A stretch of DNA of 64,000 nt from Nocardia kruczakiae NBRC 101016 (lineage in GTDB: Bacteria > Actinomycetota > Actinomycetes > Mycobacteriales > Mycobacteriaceae). The notes below the pieces were generated by a model, which was not told where the DNA came from, did not search any database, and was given only the letters and a program-made list of their open reading frames with translations. Made by a program: the position numbers and the translations under genes. This document shows, one piece after another, positions 1-8,852 of the stretch. Location of the stretch: contig NZ_BDBL01000006.1 in NCBI RefSeq assembly GCF_001612965.1, forward strand, positions 185,236-249,235, read 5' to 3'. Position 1 is the first letter of the stretch; every line of letters starts with the position of its first letter.

Positions 1-570
1 AGCATCGGTGAGCTCGTCTGCCGGCAACCGTGGCCGGCGATGACCCGCGGCGTGTGGCACGACCGGGAGCGCTATCTCGAGTCCTACTGGTCCACCTTCC
101 CCGGCATCTGGTGCCACGGCGACTACGCCCGCGTGGATGACGACGGCCAGTGGTACATCCTCGGCCGCTCCGACGACGTGATGAACGTCGCGGGCAAGCG
201 GCTGGCACCGGCCGAAGTGGAGTCCGTGCTGACCACCCACCCCGCGGTCGCGGAGGCCGCCGCCGTCGGCATCCCGGACCCCAAGAAGGGTGAATGCGTC
301 TGGGCGTTCTGGGTTCCGCGCAAGGGCGCCGACATCGAAGGGGTGTCCGACGAGCTGCGCACACTCGTCGCCGAAGGTGTGGGGAAACCGTTCGCCCCGG
401 CGAAGGTGTGGACGGTGGAGGCCCTGCCGAAGACCCGCTCCGCCAAGATCCTGCGGCGCGCGGTGCGTGCCGCGGCCATCGGAACCGACCCCGGCGACCT
501 CTCGAGCGCCGAGAATCCCGAGGCCGTGACCGCCATACGAGATGTCGTGCATCGCACGAGGACCAACTGA
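1..570 (+). CDS. Acyl-CoA synthetase (AMP-forming), C-terminal part
   Basis: The frame is open from base 1, so the gene begins upstream and only the C-terminal ~189 residues are present. They hold the hinge motif YILGRSDDVMNVAGKRLAP, typical of acetyl/propionyl-type adenylate-forming ligases, the C-terminal lid, and a final lysine in KTRSAKILRR that fits the catalytic (acetylatable) lysine of the family. The enzyme would activate a carboxylate to its CoA thioester with ATP. It lies directly before two acyl-CoA dehydrogenases, so it probably starts the pathway encoded downstream, as the AliA ligase does in cyclohexanecarboxylate degradation. The substrate cannot be read from this fragment. Confidence 0.88.
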   Translation, partial: SIGELVCRQPWPAMTRGVWHDRERYLESYWSTFPGIWCHGDYARVDDDGQWYILGRSDDVMNVAGKRLAPAEVESVLTTHPAVAEAAAVGIPDPKKGECVWAFWVPRKGADIEGVSDELRTLVAEGVGKPFAPAKVWTVEALPKTRSAKILRRAVRAAAIGTDPGDLSSAENPEAVTAIRDVVHRTRTN

Positions 571-580
571 GGAGCAAGCG

Positions 581-1648
581 ATGCATTGGGAACTGTCCGA
601 GGAACAGGAACTGTTCGCCGCATCCCTGCGCGAGTGGCTCACGGCGAAATTCCCGACCGAGGCCGTGCGGAAACTGCAGGCCGGCGAGGATCCGGATCGG
701 TTCACCGAAGCTCTGATCAAAGAGGGCTGGTGGGGTGTCGGCTACCCCGAGGAAGTCTCGGGAGAAGGTGGCGGAGTCCTCGAGTTGGCCTTGGCCGCAC
801 GGGAATTCGGCCGCGCGGCGGTGCCCGACTCGCGGTGGCTGGCGGCCGCCCTCGTCGCGCCGTCGCTCACCCGGCAGGAACTGGGCGACCAGCTTGCCGG
901 CGCGAAGCGATTCACCCTGGCAATCCGTGCCGACCGTGTACCGGCCTTCGAGCCGCTGGTCGCGCAGGGCGTTAGGCTCACCGGAACCGTCCGCCACGTC
1001 GTCGGCGCCCGCGGGACAGATGTGTTCGTTGTACCGGTGACAGGACCGGAAGGGCTCGGCTTAGCGCGTGTTTCGGCCGCCAGTGCCGCAATCGGAGAAG
1101 ACCGTCTGCTCGACCGTTCGCGCGACGCGGCCACCGTCGAGTTCACCGCCGCACCGATCCTCGACACCGTTCCCGCGGACGAGGCGTCGCTGTCGCGGAC
1201 CACGACGCTGGCCGGGGTGCTGGTGGCCGCCGATGCGCTGGGCAGCGCCGAGCGCATGCTCGAACTCGCCGTCGAATACAGCAAGCAGCGCAAGCAATTC
1301 GGGCAGTTCATCGGCTCGTTCCAGGCGGTCAAGCATGCGGCGGCGCAGATGCTGGTGACGGTGGAGGCGTCGTACTCGACAGCGCTGTACGCCGCGGCCG
1401 CGCTCGACGCGGGAATCGACGACGCCGCGACCATCGCCGCGGTCGCCAAGGCTCAGGTGACCCGGACGGTGGCCGACCTCGCGGAATCGGCACTCACCGT
1501 GCACGGCGCGATCGGATACACCTGGGAACACGATCTGCACCTGTTCTACAAGCGCGCCAAACTCGACCGCACGCTGTTCGGCCCGCCGCCGGTCTGGAAC
1601 GAGCGCATCGCGGCGGCGCTGCTGGACGAGCCGGTCCGGCAAGGCTGA
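581..1648 (+). CDS. Acyl-CoA dehydrogenase (FadE family), 355 aa
   Basis: FAD-dependent alpha,beta-dehydrogenation of an acyl-CoA. ATG 581 is chosen because a GAGGAGC ribosome site overlaps the stop of the ligase gene 10 bp upstream; an earlier in-frame ATG (542) would overlap the ligase by 29 bp. N-terminal helices begin WELSEEQELF. The C-terminal domain has the flavin-site arginine block QRKQFGQFIGSFQAVKH and the late motif GAIGYTWEHDLHLFYKRAK. At ~355 aa it is slightly short for the family. Actinobacterial FadE proteins of this kind often work as heteromers with a second FadE, and one follows at 1711. Substrate unknown; a cyclic acyl-CoA is inferred from the neighbours. Confidence 0.88.
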   Translation: MHWELSEEQELFAASLREWLTAKFPTEAVRKLQAGEDPDRFTEALIKEGWWGVGYPEEVSGEGGGVLELALAAREFGRAAVPDSRWLAAALVAPSLTRQELGDQLAGAKRFTLAIRADRVPAFEPLVAQGVRLTGTVRHVVGARGTDVFVVPVTGPEGLGLARVSAASAAIGEDRLLDRSRDAATVEFTAAPILDTVPADEASLSRTTTLAGVLVAADALGSAERMLELAVEYSKQRKQFGQFIGSFQAVKHAAAQMLVTVEASYSTALYAAAALDAGIDDAATIAAVAKAQVTRTVADLAESALTVHGAIGYTWEHDLHLFYKRAKLDRTLFGPPPVWNERIAAALLDEPVRQG

Positions 1649-1661
1649 CACTTGCAACTTT

Positions 1662-1672
1662 TGGTCAGTCCA
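1662..1672 (+). promoter_or_regulatory. Operator-like motif TGGTCAGTCCA
   Basis: The 62-bp gap between the two dehydrogenase genes is AT-richer than its surroundings and holds TGGTCAGTCCA. This is one mismatch from the FadR/GntR consensus TGGTnnnACCA. The decamer TGGTCAGTCC recurs on the minus strand at 16507-16516, upstream of the BadI-like gene. It suggests an internal promoter for 1711 onward that shares a regulator with the distal genes. Inferred from sequence only. Confidence 0.4.
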
Positions 1673-1710
1673 TTGGTATAGTTGGCTTAATTGATGGATG
1701 GAGTACGGGC

Positions 1711-2877
1711 GTGGATTTCCAACTGACAGAGGATCAAGTCACGATTCGTGACGCGGTCGCCGAACTGGCGGCCAAGTTCAACGACCAGTACTGGCAGGAG
1801 AAGGACGAGAAGCACGAATTCCCGACGGAGTTCTACAACGCGTTCGCCCAGGGCGGCTGGCTGGGGATCACCACGCCCGAGGAGTACGGCGGACACGGAT
1901 ACGGCATCACCGAGGCCTCGCTTCTGCTGGAACAGGTGGCCGCCTCCGGTGCCGGGATGAACGGCGCCAGCTCGATGCACCTGTCGATCTTCGGTATGCA
2001 TCCGGTGATCGTGCACGGCAGCGAAGAGCTCAAGCAGCGCACGCTGCCACGCATCGTGAGCGGCGATCTGCACGTGTGCTTCGGCGTGACCGAACCAGGC
2101 GCCGGCCTCGACACCACGAAGATCACCACCTTCGCCCGGCGCGAGGGCGACAAGTACATCGTCAACGGACGCAAGGTCTGGATTTCCAAGGCGGTGGAGT
2201 CGGAGAAGATTCTGCTGCTGACCCGCACCCAGAAGTTCGAGGATTCGCCACGCAAAACCGACGGCATGACGCTGTTTCTCACCGATCTCGATCGCGACCG
2301 GGTGGACATCCGTCCCATCAAGAAGATGGGCCGCAATGCGGTGACCTCCAACGAGCTTTTCATCGACAATCTCGAGATCCCCGTCGAGGACCGGGTCGGC
2401 GAAGAGGGTAAAGGTTTCACCTACATCCTCGACGGGCTCAATCCCGAACGGATGCTGGTCGCGGCCGAAGCGCTGGGCATCGGGCGGGCCGCGCTGCGCG
2501 CCGGTGTGCGCTACGGCAACGACCGTGAGGTGTTCGGCCGCCAGATCGGCAAGAACCAGGGCATCCAGTTCCCCCTCGCCGACTCGCTCGCCCGCCTCGA
2601 CGCGGCGGAACTGATGCTGCGCAAAGCCACCTGGCTCTACGACAACGGCAAATCGTGCGGCCGCGAGGCCAACACCGCCAAATACCTGTGCGCCGACGCG
2701 GGTTTCGAAGCGGCCGACCGTGCCCTGCAGACCCACGGCGGCATGGGCTACTCCGAAGAATACAACGTGGCCCGCTACTTCCGCGAAGCGCGTCTGACCC
2801 GCATCGCACCCATCAGTCAGGAGATGATCCTGAACTTCCTGGGTTCCCACGTGCTCGGCCTCCCGAGGAGCTACTGA
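1711..2877 (+). CDS. Acyl-CoA dehydrogenase, 388 aa
   Basis: Full-length acyl-CoA dehydrogenase with GTG start. Visible signatures: N-terminal MDFQLTEDQVTIRD, flavin/substrate block CFGVTEPGAGLDTTKI, middle beta-domain ending in GEEGKGFTYILDGLNPER, arginine segment REVFGRQIGKNQGIQFPLAD and C-terminal QTHGGMGYSEEYNVARYFREAR. All usual landmarks are present, so it should be active. It is the second dehydrogenase of the cluster and may pair with 581-1648 or act at a different step, as AliB does on cyclohexanecarboxyl-CoA. It overlaps the next gene by one base (TGATG), so the two are translationally coupled. Confidence 0.92.
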   Translation: MDFQLTEDQVTIRDAVAELAAKFNDQYWQEKDEKHEFPTEFYNAFAQGGWLGITTPEEYGGHGYGITEASLLLEQVAASGAGMNGASSMHLSIFGMHPVIVHGSEELKQRTLPRIVSGDLHVCFGVTEPGAGLDTTKITTFARREGDKYIVNGRKVWISKAVESEKILLLTRTQKFEDSPRKTDGMTLFLTDLDRDRVDIRPIKKMGRNAVTSNELFIDNLEIPVEDRVGEEGKGFTYILDGLNPERMLVAAEALGIGRAALRAGVRYGNDREVFGRQIGKNQGIQFPLADSLARLDAAELMLRKATWLYDNGKSCGREANTAKYLCADAGFEAADRALQTHGGMGYSEEYNVARYFREARLTRIAPISQEMILNFLGSHVLGLPRSY

Positions 2878-3674
2878 TGACCGACCAGCCAGTCGAAACC
2901 CCCACCGCCGCACCCGGTATCGAGGTGTTCGGCCTCGACGGCCGTACCGCTCTGGTGACCGGCGCGGGCGGTGGGGTGGGAGCAGCCGTCGCCGAGGCAT
3001 TCGCCGCGGCGGGAGCCTCGGTCCTGGTGACCGATATCAACAAGGACGCGGCCGCCGCGGTGAGCGAGCGCATCACGAAGGCCGGCGGCGTCGCGGAGCC
3101 GTTCACGCTGGATGTGTGCGACGGTGACAACGCCCGCGACGCGGTCGCCGCAGCTGCCCGCCTCGGCAACGGAAAGCTCAACATCCTGGTGAACAACGCC
3201 GGGGTGATCGCACCCGCGATGTTCCCCAACATGGACGAGGACCGCTTCCGCAAGGTGCTCGACACCCACCTCATGGGTAGCTATCACTGCAGCCACGCGG
3301 CGCTGGATTACCTCGCCCAGGACGGAACCGGCCGCATTATCAACGTGACCTCCGCCGCGGGATTGACCGGAACGATCGGGCAGGCGAACTACGGTGCCGC
3401 CAAGGCCGCCGTCGTCGGGCTCACCAAATCACTGGCCCGCGAGCTGGCCAAGCAGTCGATCACCGTGAACGCGGTGGCGCCGCTCGCGGCGACCGCGATG
3501 ACCGAGAACATCCGCAGCAACGAGAAACTCGCCGCGACGACACTGGCGCGAATTCCCCTGGGGCGCTGGGCTTATCCCGACGAGATCGCGCCCACTTTCG
3601 TATTCCTGGCGTCGAGCGCGGCCGGCTACATCACCGGCCAGGTGCTGCCGGTCGACGGCGGAACGGTGATCTGA
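2877..3674 (+). CDS. Short-chain dehydrogenase/reductase (3-oxoacyl reductase type), 265 aa
   Basis: NAD(P)-dependent SDR. ATG 2877 overlaps the preceding stop; the frame is open further upstream but that part lies inside the dehydrogenase gene. Rossmann motif TGAGGGVGAAV near residue 22, NNAG, catalytic Ser in NVTSAAG, and YGAAK with catalytic Tyr and Lys. C-terminal ITGQVLPVDGG is typical of the FabG-like group. The likely role is oxidation of a 3-hydroxyacyl-CoA before thiolysis, since a thiolase gene follows one base after its stop. Substrate not determinable. Confidence 0.9.
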   Translation: MTDQPVETPTAAPGIEVFGLDGRTALVTGAGGGVGAAVAEAFAAAGASVLVTDINKDAAAAVSERITKAGGVAEPFTLDVCDGDNARDAVAAAARLGNGKLNILVNNAGVIAPAMFPNMDEDRFRKVLDTHLMGSYHCSHAALDYLAQDGTGRIINVTSAAGLTGTIGQANYGAAKAAVVGLTKSLARELAKQSITVNAVAPLAATAMTENIRSNEKLAATTLARIPLGRWAYPDEIAPTFVFLASSAAGYITGQVLPVDGGTVI

Positions 3675-3675
3675 G

Positions 3676-4875
3676 ATGAGTGCACGAGTATCCGGTCCGT
3701 TCGCGACGTCGGGGCGCGAGGTCGTCATCGCCGAGGCGGTACGCACCCCGATCGGCAGATCACATCCCGAGAAGGGATGGTTCCGCGACATCCATCCCAA
3801 TTCGATGCTCGCGTCCTGCTACCAGGAACTGATCGGACGCACCGGTCTGGACCCGGCGGCGGTGGAGGATCTGGTCATCGGGTGCACCGCGCCGTTCGGT
3901 GAGCAGTCCCGCAATATCGGCCGCAATGCGTGGTTGCAGGCCGGCTATCCGGCCGAGGTTCCCGCGACCACCCTGGATCGTCGCTGCGGATCCGCGCAGA
4001 CCGCCGTGAATTTCGCCGCGGCCCTGGTGTCTTCGGGCGTGCACGACATCGTGATCGCGGGCGGCGTCGAGCATATGGGACATGTGCCGATGAATTCGCC
4101 CGCCAAGATCAGCGAACTCTACGGTGACCCCTGGCCTGCCGCGCTGCGCGAGCGCTACGACTTCGTCGCCCAGGGCGAGAGCGCGGAACTGATCGCCGAA
4201 CGCTGGGACATCTCGCGTACCGAGATGGACGAATTCGCGGTACGGTCGCATGCTCTCGCCACCGAGGCTATCGCCGCCGGACGATTCGACGACGAGATGG
4301 TGAAGCTGGAACTCGACGGTGAGATCCGCACCGGCGACCAGACCGTCCGGCTGGGAACCTCGCTCGAGACGCTGGGCAAGCTGAAGCCGGTCTTCCGCAG
4401 CGAGAACGGCAGGATCACCGCCGGCACGTCGAGTCCCATCTGCGACAGCGCGGCGGCGGTGCTGCTGTGCACGCGCGAGGCCGCGCGGCGGCACGGTTTG
4501 CGTATCCGTGCGCGGATCGCGGATCAGACCACCGTCGGAGTGGATCCGATCATCATGCTGACCGGCCCGATCCCGGCGACGCGCAAGCTGCTGGAGCGAA
4601 ACGGCCTGACCGTCGCCGATATCGATCTTTTCGAAGTGAACGAGGCGTTTTCCTCCGTCGTGCTCGCCTGGCAGCGCGAGTTGAAGCCCGATATGGACCG
4701 TGTCAACGTCAACGGCGGCGCGATCGCGCTGGGACATGCGGTGGGCGCCACCGGATCTCGGCTGATCGCGACCATTCTCGCGGAGATGGAACGCCGCGAC
4801 AGCCGGCTCGGCCTGGTGACCATGTGCTGCGGCGGCGGGCTGGGCACCGGAACGCTCATCGAGCGGGAGAACTGA
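3676..4875 (+). CDS. Thiolase / acetyl-CoA C-acyltransferase, 399 aa
   Basis: Thiolase-fold enzyme that cleaves 3-oxoacyl-CoA with CoA. The nucleophilic Cys is C104 in DRRCGSAQTA, His354 lies in GGAIALGHAVGATGSR, and the second Cys in MCCGGGLGTG near residue 385. NEAFSSVV is also present. The catalytic set is complete, so it is a degradative thiolase rather than an inactive SCP2-type paralog. It starts one base after the SDR stop and ends in an ATGA overlap with the CoA-transferase gene. It would release acetyl-CoA (or another acyl-CoA) at the end of a beta-oxidation round. Confidence 0.93.
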   Translation: MSARVSGPFATSGREVVIAEAVRTPIGRSHPEKGWFRDIHPNSMLASCYQELIGRTGLDPAAVEDLVIGCTAPFGEQSRNIGRNAWLQAGYPAEVPATTLDRRCGSAQTAVNFAAALVSSGVHDIVIAGGVEHMGHVPMNSPAKISELYGDPWPAALRERYDFVAQGESAELIAERWDISRTEMDEFAVRSHALATEAIAAGRFDDEMVKLELDGEIRTGDQTVRLGTSLETLGKLKPVFRSENGRITAGTSSPICDSAAAVLLCTREAARRHGLRIRARIADQTTVGVDPIIMLTGPIPATRKLLERNGLTVADIDLFEVNEAFSSVVLAWQRELKPDMDRVNVNGGAIALGHAVGATGSRLIATILAEMERRDSRLGLVTMCCGGGLGTGTLIEREN

Positions 4876-6104
4876 TGGTCGACTTCGGCGGGCTGCTGCG
4901 ACGGGACATGGGGGTGTGGTGGAGCCAGGCCGCCGCCGAGCCACGCCCACTCGTCGATCAGCTGCTCGCCCAGGCTCCCGCACTCGGGCCGCTGCGCCTG
5001 TTCACCGGATTGAGCTGGAACGACCAACTGGCGCAGGCGATCTCGCCGACCGACACGATGGTGTCCTACGGCGGCTTGGGTGCGTTGCGCGAACTCGGCG
5101 CCACCGACCAGCTCGAGGTCGTACCGTGTCACTATTCGGCACTGCCCCGGATGTTCGCCGAGCACCGGCTGCCGTGCGATGCCGGGCTCGTGCAGGTATC
5201 ACCGCCGGACCGCGACGGCATGTGTTCGCTGGGCATCGGCGTCGACTACATGGCCGACGCGATCGGCCATACGCCGCTGCTGTTCGCGGAGATCAACAAG
5301 CAGATGCCCGCCGTGCCCGGTTCACCGCGAATCCCGTTGAGCCGCTTCGCGGCCACGTGTGAGACCGACCGTCCGCTGCAGCAGGAGGCGCGCCGTCCCG
5401 CAAGCGATGCCGACCGCGTCATCGCCGCGCATATCGCCGGACTGGTCGACGACGGCGACACACTGCAGGTGGGCATCGGTTCCCTCGGGGCGGCTGTTTT
5501 CGACGCGCTGGCCGGTCACCGCGATCTCGGCGTGCACACCGGCATGATCACAGACGGGGTGCTGACGCTCATCGACAAGGGCGTGATCACCGGCGGGCGC
5601 AAGCCGATCGATACCGGATTGTCGGTAGCCGGAACCGCTTTGGGGTCGGCCGACATGTACGCCCGGATCGCCGAACTGCCCGTGCGGTTCCGGCCGACCA
5701 GCTATACCCATGCGCCGCAGGTGCTGTCGCAGCTCGACGCGCTCGTCGCGGTCAACTTCGCGATCGAAGTGGACCTGACCGGGCAGGTCGGCGCGGAGAT
5801 GAGCCGCGGCACGTATCTGGGCGCGGTGGGCGGTCAGGTCGACTTCGCCCGCGCCGCCGCGCTGACCGGGAAGCGATCGATCATCGCGCTGCGCTCGACC
5901 ATGCGCGGACGCTCGTCGATCAAATTCGGGCTCGATGAAGGTGTGGTCACCACCGCGCGCGCCGACGTCGACTGCGTCGTCACCGAGCACGGTGTCGCAC
6001 ATCTGCGCGGGCAACCGCTGGCGGAGCGCCGGCGCCGCTTGATCGATGTCGCCGCTCCGGAGTTTCGCGACGAACTCGCGAGCGCGGCGCGCCTGGCGTC
6101 CTGA
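4875..6104 (+). CDS. Acetyl-CoA hydrolase/transferase family CoA-transferase, 409 aa
   Basis: Member of the Cat1/4-hydroxybutyrate CoA-transferase family. ATG 4875 overlaps the thiolase stop. Glu298 in AIEVDLTGQVGAE is at the position of the catalytic glutamate that carries CoA (assigned by motif). The C-terminal part has VVTTARADVDCVVTEHGVAHLRGQ, characteristic of the family. It could load CoA from acetyl- or succinyl-CoA onto the pathway acid without ATP, or salvage CoA from end products. Two activation routes in one operon (this and the ligase at 1-570) would allow different entry acids. A hydrolase activity cannot be excluded. Confidence 0.85.
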   Translation: MVDFGGLLRRDMGVWWSQAAAEPRPLVDQLLAQAPALGPLRLFTGLSWNDQLAQAISPTDTMVSYGGLGALRELGATDQLEVVPCHYSALPRMFAEHRLPCDAGLVQVSPPDRDGMCSLGIGVDYMADAIGHTPLLFAEINKQMPAVPGSPRIPLSRFAATCETDRPLQQEARRPASDADRVIAAHIAGLVDDGDTLQVGIGSLGAAVFDALAGHRDLGVHTGMITDGVLTLIDKGVITGGRKPIDTGLSVAGTALGSADMYARIAELPVRFRPTSYTHAPQVLSQLDALVAVNFAIEVDLTGQVGAEMSRGTYLGAVGGQVDFARAAALTGKRSIIALRSTMRGRSSIKFGLDEGVVTTARADVDCVVTEHGVAHLRGQPLAERRRRLIDVAAPEFRDELASAARLAS

Positions 6105-6157
6105 GGTCATCGAAAACAACTGTCATCTAACATCTTTCATCGAAAGGATCGACACCC

Positions 6158-6916
6158 ATGAGCAATCGCGTAGCGCTCGTCACCGGCGGCGCCCAGGGAA
6201 TCGGCGAGGGCATCTCGCGCAAACTCGGCGAGGCGGGCTTCCGCGTTGCCGTCGCCGATCTCAATCATGAAGTGGCACAGCATACCGCGAAGGAAATCGT
6301 CTCCGCCGGCGGCCAGGCGATCGCGGTGCCGATCGACGTCACCGACACCGACTCGGTGAAGGCCGCGGTGCAGCAGGTCACCGACAGCTTCGGACCGGTC
6401 GAGATCGCCGTCAACAACGCCGGCTGGGACGACTTCATGAAGTTCCTCGACACCGACGAATCGTTCTGGGACAAGATCCTCGACATCAACTTCAAGGGCG
6501 CGCTGCGGGTCAACCACACCGTGGTTCCGGGCATGATCGAGCGCGGCTTCGGTCGTGTGATCAATATCGGTTCCGATGCGGGCCGGGTCGGGTCGTCGCT
6601 CGAGGCCGTGTACTCGGGCGCCAAGGGCGGCATCATCGCCTTCACCAAGACCCTCGCCCGCGAGGTCGCAACCAAGGGCGTCACGGTCAACACCGTGTGC
6701 CCCGGGCCGACCGACACCCCGGCACTGCGCAAATTCGCGAACAACTCCGGTCAGGACGCCGACAAGGTGCTGGGCGGCATGACCCGTGCGGTGCCGATGA
6801 AGCGGCTGGCGCTGCCGTCCGACATCGCCGCGGCCGTCGCGTTCTTCGCCTCCGACGAGACCGGCTACATCACCGGCCAGACCCTATCGGTCAGTGGCGG
6901 CCTGACCATGGCGTGA
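6158..6916 (+). CDS. BadH-like 2-hydroxycyclohexanecarboxyl-CoA dehydrogenase (SDR), 252 aa
   Basis: SDR with TGGAQGIG, an unusual NNAGWD motif, catalytic S139, Y152 and K156 ([19 protein letters not shown]), [11 protein letters not shown] and the C-terminal [15 protein letters not shown]. From memory of Rhodopseudomonas palustris BadH, the NNAGWD, SDAARVGSS, CPGPTDT and [10 protein letters not shown] stretches correspond closely, which separates it from generic FabG proteins. BadH oxidises 2-hydroxycyclohexane-1-carboxyl-CoA to the 2-keto compound. The following gene (8 bp away) is BadI/MenB-like, the same order of steps as in the known pathway. The exact ring substrate is inferred. Confidence 0.8.
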   Translation: MSNRVALVTGGAQGIGEGISRKLGEAGFRVAVADLNHEVAQHTAKEIVSAGGQAIAVPIDVTDTDSVKAAVQQVTDSFGPVEIAVNNAGWDDFMKFLDTDESFWDKILDINFKGALRVNHTVVPGMIERGFGRVINIGSDAGRVGSSLEAVYSGAKGGIIAFTKTLAREVATKGVTVNTVCPGPTDTPALRKFANNSGQDADKVLGGMTRAVPMKRLALPSDIAAAVAFFASDETGYITGQTLSVSGGLTMA

Positions 6917-6924
6917 GGTCCGCG

Positions 6925-7767
6925 GTGGGCGACACCACGGGGGAGTGGTCGACGGTCCGTCGTTACGAGGATGTCGACTACTCACGGACTGCGGACGGCA
7001 TCGCGAAGATCACCATCTGCCGGCCGGGGGTACACAACGCTTTTCGGCCGCAGACCCTGGTGGAGATCTCCGACGCGCTCACCCATGCCCGCGAGGATCC
7101 GTCGATCGGAGTCATCGTCCTCACCGGAGAGGGCGACAAGGCATTCTGCTCCGGCGGCGATCAGCGCGTGCGCGGCGATACGGGCTATCTCACCGATCCG
7201 GAGAATCCGGGCGCGGTGGGCCGCTTCCACGTGACGGATCTGCAGGTGCAGATTCGCCGGTTGCCGAAACCGGTCGTCGCCATGGTCGCCGGTTACGCCG
7301 TCGGTGGTGGGCACGTGTTGCAGATCGTCTGTGATCTGACCATCGCCGCCGACAATGCGCGTCTCGGTCAGGTCGGGCCGAAGGTCGGCTCGTTCGACGG
7401 CGGATTCGGCGCCGGACTGCTGGCCGATATGGTCGGTGTGCGTAAGGCCAAGGAGATCTGGTTTCTCTGCCGTCAGTACGACGCCGCGCAGGCGCTGGAG
7501 ATGGGCCTGGTCAACACCGTCGTGCCCCTCGCCGACCTGGAGTCGGAGACGCTCGCGTGGTGCCGGCGGATGATGGAACTGTCACCGATGGCGTTGCGGC
7601 TGATGAAGGCGAGTTTCCACGCTGCCGAGGACGGCCTGGCCGGAATTCAGCAGCTCGCACACGACACCAATCTGCTGTTCTACGCCACCGAGGAGGCGAA
7701 GGAAGGCCGGGAGGCGTTCAAAGCCAAGCGGCGGCCGGAGTTCGATCGGTTTCCGCGCCGGGCCTGA
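6925..7767 (+). CDS. BadI/MenB-like crotonase (2-ketocyclohexanecarboxyl-CoA hydrolase or naphthoyl-CoA synthase type), 280 aa
   Basis: Crotonase-fold protein. GTG 6925 is chosen for the GAGGT site 6 bp upstream and the short gap; the frame is open upstream within the SDR gene. Landmarks: [73 protein letters not shown] and [19 protein letters not shown]. These match MenB (1,4-dihydroxy-2-naphthoyl-CoA synthase) and its relative BadI, which hydrolyses the ring of 2-ketocyclohexanecarboxyl-CoA. No men genes are nearby, while a BadH homolog is, so I favour ring cleavage. MenB itself is the alternative; sequence identity alone may even favour MenB. Confidence 0.75.
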   Translation: MGDTTGEWSTVRRYEDVDYSRTADGIAKITICRPGVHNAFRPQTLVEISDALTHAREDPSIGVIVLTGEGDKAFCSGGDQRVRGDTGYLTDPENPGAVGRFHVTDLQVQIRRLPKPVVAMVAGYAVGGGHVLQIVCDLTIAADNARLGQVGPKVGSFDGGFGAGLLADMVGVRKAKEIWFLCRQYDAAQALEMGLVNTVVPLADLESETLAWCRRMMELSPMALRLMKASFHAAEDGLAGIQQLAHDTNLLFYATEEAKEGREAFKAKRRPEFDRFPRRA

Positions 7768-7788
7768 CAGAGCGAGAGGATCACCGAG

Positions 7789-8838
7789 ATGACGACGTTC
7801 GGGGTCAATGCCTTCGGCGTCGGCCGCGGACCACAGCGGTTCGCGACCATGACCGAATTGGCGCGCGAGGCCGAGGACATCGGTTGTACGGCGGTGTGGA
7901 CGAGTGAGCTGTACAGCCGCTCGGCCACCGTGCCGATGGCCGCGCTCGCCGCCGGCACCAGCACCATCCGCATCGGTTCGAATATCGCCTACGGGGTGGG
8001 CCGCAGCCCGCTGATGTGGGCGGCCGAAGCGCGGGACCTCGACGAATTGTCCGGTGGCCGAATCATTCTCGGCATCGGGAACGGTACGCCGAAGATGATG
8101 GAGGCCTGGCACGGCGTCCCCGGTGAAGCGCCGGCCGCCCGGATGGCCGAACTGCTCACCGTGCTGAAGGCGCTGTGGCGCCTGCACGAGGGCCCGGTCC
8201 ATCACGACGGGCGCTTCTACCACGTGCACATTGCCCCCACCTCGGAGGTGCCGGAACCGATCCGGCCGGAGATCCCGATCTGGATCGCGGGGGTGAACAA
8301 GCTGATGCTGCGGACGGCCGGCGAGCTCGCCGACGGGCTCGTCGGCCATCCGATGTACACCGCCGAGTACGTCCGCGGCCCGGTCGCGGACGAAATCGCC
8401 ACCGGCGCAGCGTTATCGGGCCGCGATCCGGCCGAGGTCACCATCATGGGTATCCGGATGTGCGCGATCAACGACGATGTCGAGCTGGCCCGGCGGCAAG
8501 CGGCATACGCGATCGGCCAATACGCGGCATCGCGGGTCTACGATCGCCTCTTCGCGCTGCACAGCTGGAGCGCCGCGCAACAGCGGATTCGCGAGGCGGC
8601 CCGCAACCGCGACAGCGAGGCGCTGATCAGCGCTGTCACCGACGACATGATCGACACCATCGCCATCGCCTGCCGCCCGGCCGAGTTCCCGGCGGCGCTG
8701 GCGGCGATTCCGGACGGCTTCGATCACCTCGACCTGATCGCGCCCCCGTGGGGACTCAGCGATCACGAAACCCGGGCGATCAACGCCGAGATACTGGCCG
8801 GCCTGCGCACCCATCTCACGCACACGGTGGCGGTGTGA
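7789..8838 (+). CDS. LLM-class (luciferase-like) flavin/F420-dependent oxidoreductase, 349 aa
   Basis: TIM-barrel luciferase-like monooxygenase family. N-terminal sequence MTTFGVNAFGVGRG, conserved IRIGSNIAYGVGRSPLMWAAEARDL, and SGGRIILGIGNGTPKMMEAWHG, a glycine-rich cofactor loop. A GAGAGGA ribosome site precedes ATG 7789. Relatives in mycolic-acid actinomycetes use F420 or FMN in CoA-thioester, steroid and terpenoid degradation. It ends 14 bp from the convergent GntR gene, so it is the last gene of the first operon. It may do a reduction or oxygenation on the ring acid; the reaction is not known. Confidence 0.85.
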   Translation: MTTFGVNAFGVGRGPQRFATMTELAREAEDIGCTAVWTSELYSRSATVPMAALAAGTSTIRIGSNIAYGVGRSPLMWAAEARDLDELSGGRIILGIGNGTPKMMEAWHGVPGEAPAARMAELLTVLKALWRLHEGPVHHDGRFYHVHIAPTSEVPEPIRPEIPIWIAGVNKLMLRTAGELADGLVGHPMYTAEYVRGPVADEIATGAALSGRDPAEVTIMGIRMCAINDDVELARRQAAYAIGQYAASRVYDRLFALHSWSAAQQRIREAARNRDSEALISAVTDDMIDTIAIACRPAEFPAALAAIPDGFDHLDLIAPPWGLSDHETRAINAEILAGLRTHLTHTVAV

Positions 8839-8852
8839 CGCGCGCGGGGGCC

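Noticed and set aside
1687..3000. A 437-codon minus-strand frame across the second acyl-CoA dehydrogenase
   Set aside because: It mirrors a gene with complete family motifs; no start signal and no recognisable protein.
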